A DNA stretch of 64,000 nucleotides from Parashewanella spongiae (GCF_004358345.1 NZ_CP037952.1:930001-994000), one strand, 5' to 3'. Shown: positions 47,151 to 61,065, numbered from the stretch's first letter. Translations and numbers: made by a program. Notes: a model not told the origin generated them from the sequence alone.

Positions 47151-47723
47151 ATGAATAATCCTGTTGATTTTCCTGCAATGAATCGCCTTTCTGGACATGT
47201 GATTTACGCTGAAGCAAAAGATGACACAAGCTTCAATAAGTGCGATCAATTGCGCCAACCTTTAATGGATCAAAGTGGGAAGGTCAAAGAACATCAATTA
47301 ATCAATTCACATTACTTTGATATTGACTCTGAGGTCTTTCCTTGTTCTTCAGAAAGCTATTATGTGTTTACTTTTAGGGTGAAAAGAAAATCAAGTACTT
47401 TTGATGATTTCCTGAGAACTTTTTTCCATTCCAGTTTTATGGATCTACATGTTCATTCATCAATCTTAAACTATGTTTCTGTCACAAAAGGAACTGTCCA
47501 AGAAGTGGATATTCCAGCATACATAGACTTTCCATATGAGCCGAAAGACTCTATCAAGTTAAGAGTCGATAGAGCGTTTTCTGGGCGTTATAGTATAAAG
47601 TATGTAAGGCACCCCACCTCTATATGGAATGTTGTTCCTCACTTTGATGAAGGTGAAAATGAAATTACTCGAGCGTTGGAAGCGCTAGTTAATTCAAACC
47701 GTCTGTTGCCACACAATGCTTAA
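47151..47723 (+). CDS. Hypothetical protein, orphan
   Basis: 190 residues, no family recognised. No signal peptide or membrane helix. The central part is rich in Phe/Ser and acidic residues (SSTFDDFLRTFFHSSFMDLHVH), followed by VQEVDIPAYIDFPYEPKDSIKLRVDRAFSG-like beta-rich sequence and HPTSIWNVVPHFDEGENE. The ATG is 35 bases after a family D element, so its promoter may lie in that repeat. The stop codon overlaps that of the convergent ubiV (shared TTAA). Placement among repeats suggests a recently acquired gene. The frame is long and clean, so I think it is real. Confidence 0.6.
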   Translation: MNNPVDFPAMNRLSGHVIYAEAKDDTSFNKCDQLRQPLMDQSGKVKEHQLINSHYFDIDSEVFPCSSESYYVFTFRVKRKSSTFDDFLRTFFHSSFMDLHVHSSILNYVSVTKGTVQEVDIPAYIDFPYEPKDSIKLRVDRAFSGRYSIKYVRHPTSIWNVVPHFDEGENEITRALEALVNSNRLLPHNA

Positions 47724-48580
47724 GTTTGACACTGATTAAACCCTGCTTCACCAAACCAATAACCATCACATGTGTTTGAGTTAGTAGGAATAAGTTGGCC
47801 ACTCATTAATTTTTCTGCGATTTCAATACTTGCCATACTCGACGGCGATAATCTGAAATGTGAAATCCCCATGCTTTCCATAACAGTAATCTCACTACTC
47901 AAATCAGTACATGCAGCAGCTTGAGTTTGGATACCATTGAGTCTGAGCAAAGGCTCGTCTTCTTGGGTTTGTGCCAGTAATCCTTTTGGGTACTTGATGC
48001 AGACAAACTCACATTTATCTTTAGCAATACCTTTGTGCCTAGCTGTGAAGCAACGGGCAGAGAGAGCTAGAGGTGCATGACCATGACCAAATACTTCGAC
48101 TTCGAAAGGAAGCGGTCCCTCATGCGCGTCCATAACTTTTTGTAACCAATCTTTTGATAATTCGACCGGAACAACAAATCTCGTCATACCCCACTGGTGC
48201 ATTTTCAATAAACTTGCTAGGTTGTAATTGTTAATCGTAGGCCCACAAACAAACGGAATATTCATTTCTTTGGCGACATGCACAGCAGCAAGATCGTTGG
48301 CTTCAATTTTTAAACCTGCTGTCTCGATTTGACGCTTCAATTCTGTGTATTCAGATGGCGTTTCAAGTAACGCTAACGTTGAAAGGTAGACTTGTTTTCC
48401 GGCTGACTTAAGCATAGTGGCAAGTTCAAGATAATCTTTAAATTTGAGCTCACGGCGGCGGGTACACACTGCTTCTCCAAGGTAAACAACAGGAATGTTG
48501 CTTTGTGCTACTTGCCTATAGAATTCGAATACTTTTTCTTTTGGCCAAAAATATAATAATGGCCCTAAACTGATCTGCAT
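47720..48580 (-). CDS. ubiV: Ubiquinone biosynthesis protein UbiV (U32 peptidase-like, oxygen-independent)
   Basis: 286 residues. The U32 family fold with the UbiV start ISLGPLLYFWPKEKVFEFY and VVYLGEAVCTRRREL. Cysteines in the CTRRRELK region and in SARCFTARHKGIAKDKCEFVC match the 4Fe-4S ligand set of UbiV. With UbiU it forms the heterodimer that hydroxylates the ubiquinone ring without oxygen, working with UbiT. ubiU lies upstream on the same strand, but a 205-bp repeat now separates the two. Confidence 0.92.
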   Translation of the reverse strand: MQISLGPLLYFWPKEKVFEFYRQVAQSNIPVVYLGEAVCTRRRELKFKDYLELATMLKSAGKQVYLSTLALLETPSEYTELKRQIETAGLKIEANDLAAVHVAKEMNIPFVCGPTINNYNLASLLKMHQWGMTRFVVPVELSKDWLQKVMDAHEGPLPFEVEVFGHGHAPLALSARCFTARHKGIAKDKCEFVCIKYPKGLLAQTQEDEPLLRLNGIQTQAAACTDLSSEITVMESMGISHFRLSPSSMASIEIAEKLMSGQLIPTNSNTCDGYWFGEAGFNQCQT

Positions 48581-48595
48581 TTGCTACTCCTCAAA

Positions 48596-48800
48596 CCTAG
48601 AAAAATAGTCGGAAGCATTCTTAGACCTAGCAAAACTTTTTGATAGTAAGGCTTGAATCGCAGCAGGTAGGAGTCTTACCTGTAAGATTCGTAACACCGC
48701 TAACAATAATTTTAGCAAGTATAAGGATGCCTAGTGTTTTACTTCTTCTAGGTTAAAAATATTTGAGTTTAAACCTTAAGCGTCTAACTGTTTTTCTAGG
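48596..48800. repeat. Family H element between ubiU and ubiV
   Basis: Ends CCTAGAAAAATAGTCGGAAG and TCTAACTGTTTTTCTAGG. Internal repeat of TCTTAGACCTAG and CTTCTAGG. It has the same outer bases as families A and B, but no matching 5-bp duplication (TCAAA left, TTCTC right). Confidence 0.75.
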
Positions 48801-48805
48801 TTCTC

Positions 48806-49807
48806 TTATTGCCAGCTGCGTTCGTACGCGCCTAATGTCGTTGTTTGGCCTTCAGATACTTTGTCTAAAGCTTGATTCCACTCTTTTTGGCAAGTGAAGG
48901 TTTTAGGAAATTTCATGAAGGTATCAATCGCATTGCGCCAGACACGAGTGACTTGCTCAACATAAGCAGGACTACGTTGACGGCCTTCAATTTTTAGTGA
49001 AACTACCCCCGCTTTATGTAATTCAGGGATCAGGCTTAAGGTGTTTAAGCTGGTGGGAGATTCCAACATATACTCGGGATTATTATCTTCTTCCGTGACG
49101 TAACTCCCTTTACAGACGACGGGGTACCCCATTTGTTCATCTTTGCCACTTTTGTCTATCATCACATCGTTCAGACGGGTGATTTGATCCCCGCCTTGTT
49201 CTTGCCACCGGACATGTTGTGCCGGTGAGCAGCTTCCGCCAGTATTAGGCGATTGACCCGTTACGTAGGATGATAAATGGCAGCGACCTTCAGCCATGAT
49301 GCATAAACTACCGAAAGCAAACACTTCTAGATCTACAGGGCTAACTTTAGCTAAGTCTCTGACTTGTTTCATTGATAACACACGAGGAAGTACAGCGCGT
49401 TCGATATTAAACTCTTGCTTGTATAAACTCAGCGCCCCAAGGTTGGTCGCACTCGCTTGTACAGAAAGATGCAGCGGAAGTTGTGGATGGTTACGGTGAG
49501 CATAATCGAGTAAAGATAAATCAGCCATAATCAGCGCATCCATATCCAGATCAGCTGCTATATCTATGGCTTTATACCAACGTGCTTCTTCGTTCGGTTT
49601 TGGAAAGGTATTAATGGTTAGATAAATCTTTCTACCCATGTCTTTCGCAATATCAACGGCTTGTTGTAACTTTTTCGGACTAAAGTTAAGCCCTGCGAAT
49701 GAGCGGGCATTTGTGTCATCTTTTAAGCCAAGATAAACCGCATCCGCCCCAGCGTTATACGCTGTTTTTAAGGATGCTAGATTACCAGCAGGGCAAAGCA
49801 ATTCCAT
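48806..49807 (-). CDS. ubiU: Ubiquinone biosynthesis protein UbiU (U32 peptidase-like, oxygen-independent)
   Basis: 333 residues. It starts MELLCPAGNLASLKTAYNAGADAVYLG, the U32 hallmark, then SLCIMAEGRCHLSSYVTG, NTGGSCSPAQHVRW and YPVVCKGSYV, which provide the four conserved cysteines for a 4Fe-4S cluster, and KIEGRQRSPAYVEQVTRVWR. Partner of UbiV in anaerobic ring hydroxylation of ubiquinone. ubiT is divergent upstream with 113 bases between, so one control region could serve all three. Confidence 0.93.
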   Translation of the reverse strand: MELLCPAGNLASLKTAYNAGADAVYLGLKDDTNARSFAGLNFSPKKLQQAVDIAKDMGRKIYLTINTFPKPNEEARWYKAIDIAADLDMDALIMADLSLLDYAHRNHPQLPLHLSVQASATNLGALSLYKQEFNIERAVLPRVLSMKQVRDLAKVSPVDLEVFAFGSLCIMAEGRCHLSSYVTGQSPNTGGSCSPAQHVRWQEQGGDQITRLNDVMIDKSGKDEQMGYPVVCKGSYVTEEDNNPEYMLESPTSLNTLSLIPELHKAGVVSLKIEGRQRSPAYVEQVTRVWRNAIDTFMKFPKTFTCQKEWNQALDKVSEGQTTTLGAYERSWQ

Positions 49808-49920
49808 AGTGAATCTCTCAAGTATTATTTGAGCGAGCAGTTTAATGGCATTTGTTTGCCTAAGAATTGATGTAAGACAGGTTTGGGGCGATAAAGGTTA
49901 GTTAGAATGCTGGTTGTTCA

Positions 49921-50472
49921 TTGTTTTCTGCTAGGATTATTATGCTGTCTACCATGCCATCATTTGCTGCTAAGCAAGTGTTAAAGCGAGTCCCTACAAT
50001 CGCTCAACATTCATTATCTGTCGTGCCATTTGCATTAAAGGCAAAAATTATCACAGAGTTATTGTCTGTATTAATGAAAGAGCAAATGGAAGATGAAGAG
50101 CTTGGTTTTCTCATTGGTCGCTGGGTTGCAATCAAAGTGACCGATTTTAACCTTAGCTTTGAGGTCAGTTACGACAACAAATGGTTAGTGCGCGAACCGT
50201 TTGAGGCCGATGTGACATTCAGTGCTGATTCAATTGCATTGATACAAGTTGCGGCTGGTGTGGAAGATCCAGATACATTATTTTTCCAACGTCAGTTATG
50301 CATTGAAGGTGATACAGAACTTGGACTAGAAGTTAAAAACTTATTATTGGCTATCGAGTTAGATCAGCTTCCAACCTTTATGCGAAAGTCAGTAGAGCAA
50401 TTGGCGCGCGGGGTAGCAACGCTTCAGCGTAAATCATCGGAGATGCTTCACCAAAAAAATGCCAGTCTGTAA
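49921..50472 (+). CDS. ubiT: Ubiquinone anaerobic biosynthesis accessory factor UbiT (SCP2 domain)
   Basis: 183 residues. An SCP2 sterol-carrier-like domain (about 45-160) with DEELGFLIGRWVAIKVTDFNLSF and ADVTFSADSIALIQVAAGVEDPDTLFFQRQLCIEGDTELGLEVKN-type sequence. UbiT is the lipid-binding accessory factor of the oxygen-independent pathway, the counterpart of UbiJ. It sits divergent from ubiU-ubiV, the standard arrangement in gammaproteobacteria. Confidence 0.92.
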   Translation: MFSARIIMLSTMPSFAAKQVLKRVPTIAQHSLSVVPFALKAKIITELLSVLMKEQMEDEELGFLIGRWVAIKVTDFNLSFEVSYDNKWLVREPFEADVTFSADSIALIQVAAGVEDPDTLFFQRQLCIEGDTELGLEVKNLLLAIELDQLPTFMRKSVEQLARGVATLQRKSSEMLHQKNASL

Positions 50473-50510
50473 GTCTTGTTAAATCTCTTTTTGGCGTTTT
50501 TACTTTTAAA

Positions 50511-50743
50511 CCTAAAAACATCAGTTGAACGCTGAGTATACGAGTAACTGTTTGAGCAATACGATGATTTTATTATCATGTTTTTCATCCAATGAGTGAA
50601 ATGCTCTACGCTCACAAGCTTGCTAAAATGACTGCTATCTGCGTTGTAACTTTTGCAAGTAGAATAACTACTTGCTGCAAGCTACGCCCTACTATCAGCC
50701 ATTTTTTCTACGCTTGATAATGCAGTCAACTGATGTTTCTAGG
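50511..50743. repeat. Family A element with TTAAA duplication
   Basis: 233 bp, ends CCTAAAAACATCAGTTGA and AACTGATGTTTCTAGG. TTAAA at 50506-50510 and 50744-50748. Confidence 0.92.
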
Positions 50744-50748
50744 TTAAA

Positions 50749-50768
50749 CCTAAATAAATCGGTTAGTT
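50749..50768. repeat. Family B left-end remnant
   Basis: CCTAAATAAATCGGTTAG directly follows the right TTAAA of the family A element. The rest of family B is missing. Confidence 0.6.
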
Positions 50769-50961
50769 TAAAGACGTCAAAAAAGTGCAACTTCTCTGTA
50801 ATTTAATTCTTTTAGGGTATGTACCCGATATAGTTTAAGATGCAAAAATTTCTGCTGTCTATAAATACATTTTGAAAAACAACGGACTAAACTTTCATTA
50901 TATATCTTTTGAGTGTTTGTTAATGAAAGTGATAGTGAAATAACATCTAAAAGGATTTTTT
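50769..50961 (+). promoter_or_regulatory. Upstream region of the ExeM-like nuclease gene
   Basis: About 190 AT-rich bases, ending with AAAAGGA seven bases before the ATG. No motif could be fixed. Confidence 0.35.
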
Positions 50962-53790
50962 ATGCGAACCAAATTAATTGGCTTTGCGTTAGCACTTGGT
51001 ACTACATCGCTAACCAGTTTAGCCGCGGACAATTTACTCATCACAGAATACGTCGAAGGTAGCAGCAATAACAAAGCTATCGAACTCTATAACCCCACCA
51101 ACGCGCCAATCGACCTGAGTAATTTTAAACTTAATTTTTATTTCAACGGTAGTACATCAGCGGCAACCCAAATCGAGTTACTCGGGATATTAGATGCACA
51201 GGAAGCCTTTGTTGTTGCTGAAAATAATGCAAATGCAGACATACTTGCGGTTGCAGACATGACGAGTACGAAAAGTTTCTATAACGGTGATGATTTGATC
51301 ACTCTCACTCAAAACGATCAAGTTATCGATAGTATTGGTCAATTCGGTGTTGATCCTGGGTCACAATGGGGAAGTGGTGATATATCAACAAGAGACAATA
51401 CATTAAGAAGAATAACAACTGAGCTAGTCGCCGATACCGATATTAATGATGACGTCGACTTAACATTGGTTTGGCAAGGTTTCGAAAGAAACAACATTAG
51501 TGATCTTGGTATGTTTAGCGGCGATGGAGGAGATCCTACCGATCCGGTAGATCCCGTTGAGTTAACCTGTGAAGCAGAAACTATAGCAATCCATAATATT
51601 CAAGGCTCCGGAGAGCAAAGTCCTCTTAATGGCCAACAGGTTACAGTCGCAGGGATTGTTACTGCCAATTTCGAATATCAAGATGGGCTTCAAGGTTTCA
51701 CGCTTCAAGCGCCTGAATCAGAATACGATGCCGACAATAACAGCTCAGAAGGCATATTCGTTTATACAGGTAACACAGCACTCAATTATCAAGTTTCAGA
51801 TAGCATTATATTGATTGCAGATGTAGCCGAATTTAATGGGCTGACTGAATTAACCAATGTGTCTGCTCATACATTGTGCGGGCAGCAAGCTTTACCAGCC
51901 GCTACCACAATTGAGCTTCCTTTCGAGGATCAGCAACAGCTTGAAGCCGTTGAAGGAATGTTAGTGAGTTTCCCACAAAGTTTGGTCGTTAATGAAGTAC
52001 ACAACTTAGCACGTTTCGGTGAGGTGCTCCTTGGTAGCCAACGTCATTATATAGGAACTCAAGTCGCTATGCCGGGGGATGCGGCATTATTGGTGACTGA
52101 AAACAACCTTAAAGACTCCATACTACTGGATGATGCATCAACAAAACAAAACCCCGAGTTAATTCGCTATCCAGCACCTAATTTAAGTGCTGGAAATACC
52201 CTTAGAATCGGAGATTCAGTAACTAGTCTGTCTGGTATTATTCACTACGGCTTTAATCAATATCGCATTATGCCAATCAATGAGCCTTCATTTGTTGCCA
52301 GTAACCCACGAACTGATTCGCCTGAACTGAATGAAATAAGTAACCTTAAAATAGCGAGCTTTAATGTACTGAATTACTTTAATGGTGATGGTCAAGGTAA
52401 TGGCTTTCCTACCCAGCGAGGCGCTGATACACCTTTTGAATTAGTAAGACAACAAGACAAGATTGTTGCTGCAATGGCAGTGATTAACGCCGATGTTTAT
52501 GCGTTAATGGAAATGGAGAATGATGGATTTGGAAATGATTCTGCCATCGCGCAATTAACTGCTAACTTAAATGAGATGATGACAGGTGCAATGTTTAACT
52601 ACGTAACACCGACTCAGTCATTAGGTGATGATGATATTGCTGTTGGGGTAATCTATCGTTCAACAACAGTAGAGCCTTATGCACCAGCAAAAGTATTAAC
52701 CAGTGCAAACTCGCCACTAGATGCAGCGGGAGTTCCATTATTCAATGACAGTAAAAATCGTCCAATGTTGGTACAGGCATTTACTCATTCTGATTCCCAA
52801 GAGCCAATTATTATTGCGGTTAATCACTTGAAATCTAAAGGGAGCGATTGCGATAGTTTAGACGATCCAGATTTAGGTGATGGACAAGGTAATTGTAATA
52901 TTACTCGTACTCGAGCAGCGCAAGGTATCAGTGAGTGGTTAGCTTCAGAATTCCCTGATCAAAATGTTCTACTACTAGGTGATTTAAATGCTTACGCCAA
53001 AGAAGATCCAATTCAACAGCTTAAACAGAATGGCTATGTAGATATTGTTTCAGAGTTTTCTGGTCTTGATGGCTATTCTTTTGTATTTAGAGGCGCAACT
53101 GGTCAGTTAGATCATGCACTCGCAACGGCAGATCTTGTCGACAAAGTTGTTGATGTAAATAGCTGGCACATTAACGCCGATGAACCAAGAGCACTGGATT
53201 ATAATGAAGAGTTCAAATCAGCAACGCAGTTAGAACAGTTATATGCTGCTGATGCATACCGTTCATCAGATCATGATCCTATCATTGTATCCTTGCTGAT
53301 GGAGCGTTTAACGGTAGCTCCTACAGTGAACTTTACATATAACATTGTACAACAGAATGTGGCATTCGAAGCGCAGGCCGCAGATGAAGATGGCGAAATT
53401 GTTTCTTACTCTTGGGATTTTGGAGACGGAACTCAAGGTGCAGGTGAGACAGTGCAGCATGCTTATCAACAAGCTGGTGAATATAATGTGGTATTAACCG
53501 TGACGGATAATGATGGCTTAACAGCGCAAACCTCTCAGGTTGTGACTATTGAACAGGTTGGCGAAGCCCCAGTAGCAGACTTTTACTTTATTAAAGGCAG
53601 TTACATAAGCTTGTTTGTCTCTAAGAGTTACGATCCGGATGGAATGATTAAAAAGCATAACTGGCAGTTTAACGATGGTTTTTCTAGTAATCGTAGAATG
53701 GTGTTGCGTTTAAGTCGAGCTGCAAATCATGTTCGATTAGAAGTTACTGATAATGATGGTCAGACATCGGTTAAAGAGTTGTCCTATTAA
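50962..53790 (+). CDS. exeM: ExeM/NucH-type extracellular endonuclease with PKD domains
   Basis: 942 residues. Signal peptide MRTKLIGFALALGTTSLTSLAA; lamin-tail-like domain (about 23-120, LLITEYVEGSSNNKAIELYN); OB-like segment (about 205-320); endonuclease/exonuclease/phosphatase domain (about 465-775) with SFNVLNYFNGDG, AVNHLKSKGSDC, LLLGDLNAY and SSDHDPIIV. Two PKD-type repeats follow (SYSWDFGDGTQGAGE, and a weaker one near the end). In Shewanella, ExeM degrades extracellular DNA and is linked to biofilm turnover and phosphate use. This protein lacks a GlyGly-CTERM or membrane tail, so it may be freely released. ExeM relatives usually have such a tail. Confidence 0.88.
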   Translation: MRTKLIGFALALGTTSLTSLAADNLLITEYVEGSSNNKAIELYNPTNAPIDLSNFKLNFYFNGSTSAATQIELLGILDAQEAFVVAENNANADILAVADMTSTKSFYNGDDLITLTQNDQVIDSIGQFGVDPGSQWGSGDISTRDNTLRRITTELVADTDINDDVDLTLVWQGFERNNISDLGMFSGDGGDPTDPVDPVELTCEAETIAIHNIQGSGEQSPLNGQQVTVAGIVTANFEYQDGLQGFTLQAPESEYDADNNSSEGIFVYTGNTALNYQVSDSIILIADVAEFNGLTELTNVSAHTLCGQQALPAATTIELPFEDQQQLEAVEGMLVSFPQSLVVNEVHNLARFGEVLLGSQRHYIGTQVAMPGDAALLVTENNLKDSILLDDASTKQNPELIRYPAPNLSAGNTLRIGDSVTSLSGIIHYGFNQYRIMPINEPSFVASNPRTDSPELNEISNLKIASFNVLNYFNGDGQGNGFPTQRGADTPFELVRQQDKIVAAMAVINADVYALMEMENDGFGNDSAIAQLTANLNEMMTGAMFNYVTPTQSLGDDDIAVGVIYRSTTVEPYAPAKVLTSANSPLDAAGVPLFNDSKNRPMLVQAFTHSDSQEPIIIAVNHLKSKGSDCDSLDDPDLGDGQGNCNITRTRAAQGISEWLASEFPDQNVLLLGDLNAYAKEDPIQQLKQNGYVDIVSEFSGLDGYSFVFRGATGQLDHALATADLVDKVVDVNSWHINADEPRALDYNEEFKSATQLEQLYAADAYRSSDHDPIIVSLLMERLTVAPTVNFTYNIVQQNVAFEAQAADEDGEIVSYSWDFGDGTQGAGETVQHAYQQAGEYNVVLTVTDNDGLTAQTSQVVTIEQVGEAPVADFYFIKGSYISLFVSKSYDPDGMIKKHNWQFNDGFSSNRRMVLRLSRAANHVRLEVTDNDGQTSVKELSY

Positions 53791-53827
53791 AAAGATAACA
53801 TCTACCTAATTGATAATTTTAAAACCC

Positions 53828-54093
53828 TAGGGGTTGTTTATCTTTCGTGATTATTTTTGCAGCTATAAATTGGTCGTTTTATTCAAGACAGAGCTTGTAC
53901 GGTTTGGTATTCCAAATAAGCAAGCGATAACGCAGTAGAAATGACCAACTTACGCTGTCTTAGATGCTTTTGAGCGTTCACTGTTCTGTGTTGTAACCCG
54001 TTTACTTAGATGACTAAGCTTCACTGCTTACGCCTTGAACAGATAAACGCTTAAATAGCACAAAATTTAATCCTGAAAGATAAACAGCCCCTA
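53828..54093. repeat. Family D element, module-free copy
   Basis: TAGGGGTTGTTTATCTTTCG to CTGAAAGATAAACAGCCCCT then A, 266 bp, flanked by TA. No hairpin module. Confidence 0.85.
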
Positions 54094-54118
54094 AAGTAGC
54101 AAGCCTACTTTAGTGTTT
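54094..54118 (-). terminator. Terminator of the DUF4124 gene
   Basis: AAAGTAG, 5-base loop, CTACTTT, right at the end of the minus-strand gene; weak T run. Confidence 0.5.
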
Positions 54119-54559
54119 TTTAGTTTCAGGGCAAAACAACTTTACTCTCTTACGTTGTTGTATAATCTCTTCCTGGCGTTGTGCTTCAGTAAGTGTTGTC
54201 GCTTTACTTCCATCATCAGCTTGTTTTATTAAATTAGTATGGGTCGTCAGCAGATTAAGACTGTGCTTAGCACGGTCACAAATTTCACTTGCTTGAAGTT
54301 TACTTTCAGTAGAAGCAGCTTGACTATGAGGCTGGCCCACTTCTGTGTTTTGCTTGGTTGGCGCAACACTACCAACTTTAGCAGGTTCTAATGAATGACT
54401 ATTAATTTCCTCAAATTTCTGATTTACAGGTCTCACTTGACTAAAATGAGTAACGCCTTTTTTATCTACCCATTTATATATAACAGTAGCGTTCGCGGAA
54501 AAACAAGCACATGTCAGCAAAAAAACAAAGCGTAATTGACGCACATTAAAGGTAAACAT
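54110..54559 (-). CDS. DUF4124 domain protein, exported
   Basis: 149 residues. N-terminal signal peptide (about 1-25, RFVFLLTCACFSANAT) followed by VIYKWVDKKGVTHFSQVRP, the DUF4124 signature (YKWVDxxGxxHFSxxxP). The rest is polar and low in complexity, ending in a charged RQEEIIQQRKRVKLFC tail. Periplasmic; function unknown in the family as a whole. It is transcribed away from the rRNA operon. Confidence 0.8.
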   Translation of the reverse strand: MFTFNVRQLRFVFLLTCACFSANATVIYKWVDKKGVTHFSQVRPVNQKFEEINSHSLEPAKVGSVAPTKQNTEVGQPHSQAASTESKLQASEICDRAKHSLNLLTTHTNLIKQADDGSKATTLTEAQRQEEIIQQRKRVKLFCPETKKH

Positions 54560-54812
54560 CCTTGAACCCTCATCATTAAATAGATAAATCTGTAACTAAC
54601 ATAAGCCATTTTAGTTTAAGAATAAATAAAAGCTTAATGAAATCCTAGTGTTAAGTCATAATGAAACGAATGTGAATACATGTGTTTTTTATCAATCTGA
54701 TTTAAGTTGCTTTAAATCAATTGGTTAGCTTTGTTCGTGAATGTGGAAGGTCAACATTAAAGCCTGTGTTGCACAAAAAAGGTTCGAACAGAAATTTTCT
54801 TCAAAAAAGCCC
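54560..54812. other. Spacer between the DUF4124 gene and the rRNA promoters
   Basis: AT-rich, about 250 bases, no gene. It may include UP-element-like A/T tracts before rrn P1. Confidence 0.4.
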
Positions 54813-54840
54813 TTGCGCAGTTTCAGAATCTCCCTATAAT
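54813..54840 (+). promoter_or_regulatory. rRNA operon promoter P1 (predicted)
   Basis: TTGCGC, 16 bases, TATAAT, followed by GCGCATCC, a GC-rich discriminator typical of stringently controlled rrn promoters. Confidence 0.65.
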
Positions 54841-54993
54841 GCGCATCCACTGACACGGCACAGCAGCTCTTCCTAGCATAAAGAATGCGATTAAGCAGCA
54901 AGGTTGGCGAGTCAGGTTCAGTCGAGAATAAGGCGCTTTTTAAAAGTAAATTAACCTCAGATTGAACGGCAGAAAAAAGTTTGCAAAAACTGC

Positions 54994-55021
54994 TTGACGC
55001 CAACAACAAGGTCTGTAGAAT
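54994..55021 (+). promoter_or_regulatory. rRNA operon promoter P2 (predicted)
   Basis: TTGACG, 16 bases, TAGAAT, then ACGCAGCCCTGACCCGC. About 180 bases after P1, the usual spacing. Confidence 0.75.
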
Positions 55022-55079
55022 ACGCAGCCCTGACCCGCTGAGGACACTGATTAAATCAAGGTTTGAAGCGCAGAGTCAA

Positions 55080-55096
55080 AACGCTCTTTAACAATA
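55080..55096 (+). promoter_or_regulatory. boxA-like antitermination site, 16S leader
   Basis: CGCTCTTTAACAATA matches boxA of rRNA leaders, loaded by the NusB/NusE antitermination complex. Confidence 0.75.
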
Positions 55097-55359
55097 TATC
55101 AAGCAAATCTGTGTGAGCACTCACAGAGATTGACAAAATCGAAACTGTATTGGTTTATCACTTCGGTGAATAGATTAAGCAGTCAAAAATTTTCTCAATT
55201 AATTGTGTTCACGCAAACTTTCAAAGTGATGACTTACGTTAAGTAAATAAGCATTTTGAACATGCAAATTTGGTTTACTTTCCTTTTCATAAAGAGAAGT
55301 AAGTCAAATCGACAGAATTCATTGAGCAGAAGCTTTCATTAGCTTCGAGCAAAAACTTT

Positions 55360-56900
<1,541 letters not shown>

Positions 56901-57103
56901 TCGGCACGATTTTGTTGTTTTTGTAGAGTGTTCACACAGATATGCTTGATATAAAGAAAGAATAAAAGCTCAAAATAGACATTTTTGAGGATTTTGTGCG
57001 TTAATCAAGGCACTTGAAGAGACTCGCAAGGAGTGAACATAAGTTCATGACTTAGAATCGATGAGAGTAACGCTGAGTAACACGCAAAAGGCCAAAAAGA
57101 AAT

Positions 57104-57180
<77 letters not shown>

Positions 57181-57311
57181 AATCTTCGTTATTTCTGCGT
57201 TAGATTTCTCCTCGTTTATAAAACTAAGCGTCGTCAAAATCTGCCTTGAATTAACTCGATTTGGCTTTGCCAACTTGATTGGTTTTTTGACTTTTATTCA
57301 CTGCATGTAAT

Positions 57312-57387
57312 GGGGCTATAGCTCAGCTGGGAGAGCGCCTGCCTTGCACGCAGGAGGTCTGCGGTTCGATCCCGCATAGCTCCACCA
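57312..57387 (+). tRNA. tRNA-Ala (TGC anticodon)
   Basis: 76 nt, encoded CCA, anticodon loop CTTGCAC, second spacer tRNA of the rrn operon. Confidence 0.98.
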
Positions 57388-57475
57388 TTACATCTTATAA
57401 TGTTAATTATGAGAAGCATGCACAGTTAGAGAGGCCAAAGATAAAACATAATTTATCTTTGGCTTTTTTAAGCCC

Positions 57476-57492
57476 GTTCTTTAACAATTTGG
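57476..57492 (+). promoter_or_regulatory. boxA-like antitermination site, 23S leader
   Basis: CGTTCTTTAACAATTTGG before the 23S gene, second boxA copy of the operon. Confidence 0.65.
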
Positions 57493-57754
57493 AAAGCTGA
57501 TAGTAGGATTTATTGTTCATTTGAATAGTAAATCATACGAAAAATCTCAAAAACGATGCATTACATTAAATGGTAAAGCATCAAGAGTTCTCAAACACTT
57601 TATTAAGTGTCTTGAATATTCAAAACTAAGGCGATATCAGCATCAACTTACCCGTTGATGCAATGATTATCAGTAAAAACCAGCTAGTTGCAATGCAGCT
57701 CAATGATGTTAACGACTTGTTTTTAACAAGAAGTGAAACTCATCTGGGTTGTAT

Positions 57755-60750
<2,996 letters not shown>

Positions 60751-60908
60751 ACAACCCAGATGGGTTTTACAACCTTAGTGAATATATAAGCGCTTAATAA
60801 AGTAAGAACTTTGAGATAATTTCTTGTAAAAACAAGTATCAGCCAACCAAATTATTAATTTACGGCTAAAAGAGCGGTAAATAAAGAAAAGAACAAGCAA
60901 ACAGAATT

Positions 60909-61027
60909 TGTCTGGAGACAATAGAGCTGTGGCACCACCTGAATCCATTCCGAACTCAGAAGTGAAACGCAGTATCGCCGATGGTAGTGTGGGGCTTCCC
61001 CATGTGAGAGTAGGTCATTTCCAGGCG
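60909..61027 (+). rRNA. rrf: 5S ribosomal RNA
   Basis: TGTCTGGAGACAATAG ... CCATTCCGAACTCAGAAGTG ... GTCATTTCCAGGCG, about 119 nt, terminal stem TGTCTGG / CCAGGCG. Confidence 0.95.
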
Positions 61028-61034
61028 CCAAATT

Positions 61035-61065
61035 AAAAAGGCCACCCATTAGGGTGGCCTTTTTG
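61035..61065 (+). terminator. rRNA operon terminator
   Basis: AAAAAGGCCACCC / GGGTGGCCTTTTT, eight bases after 5S. Confidence 0.92.
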
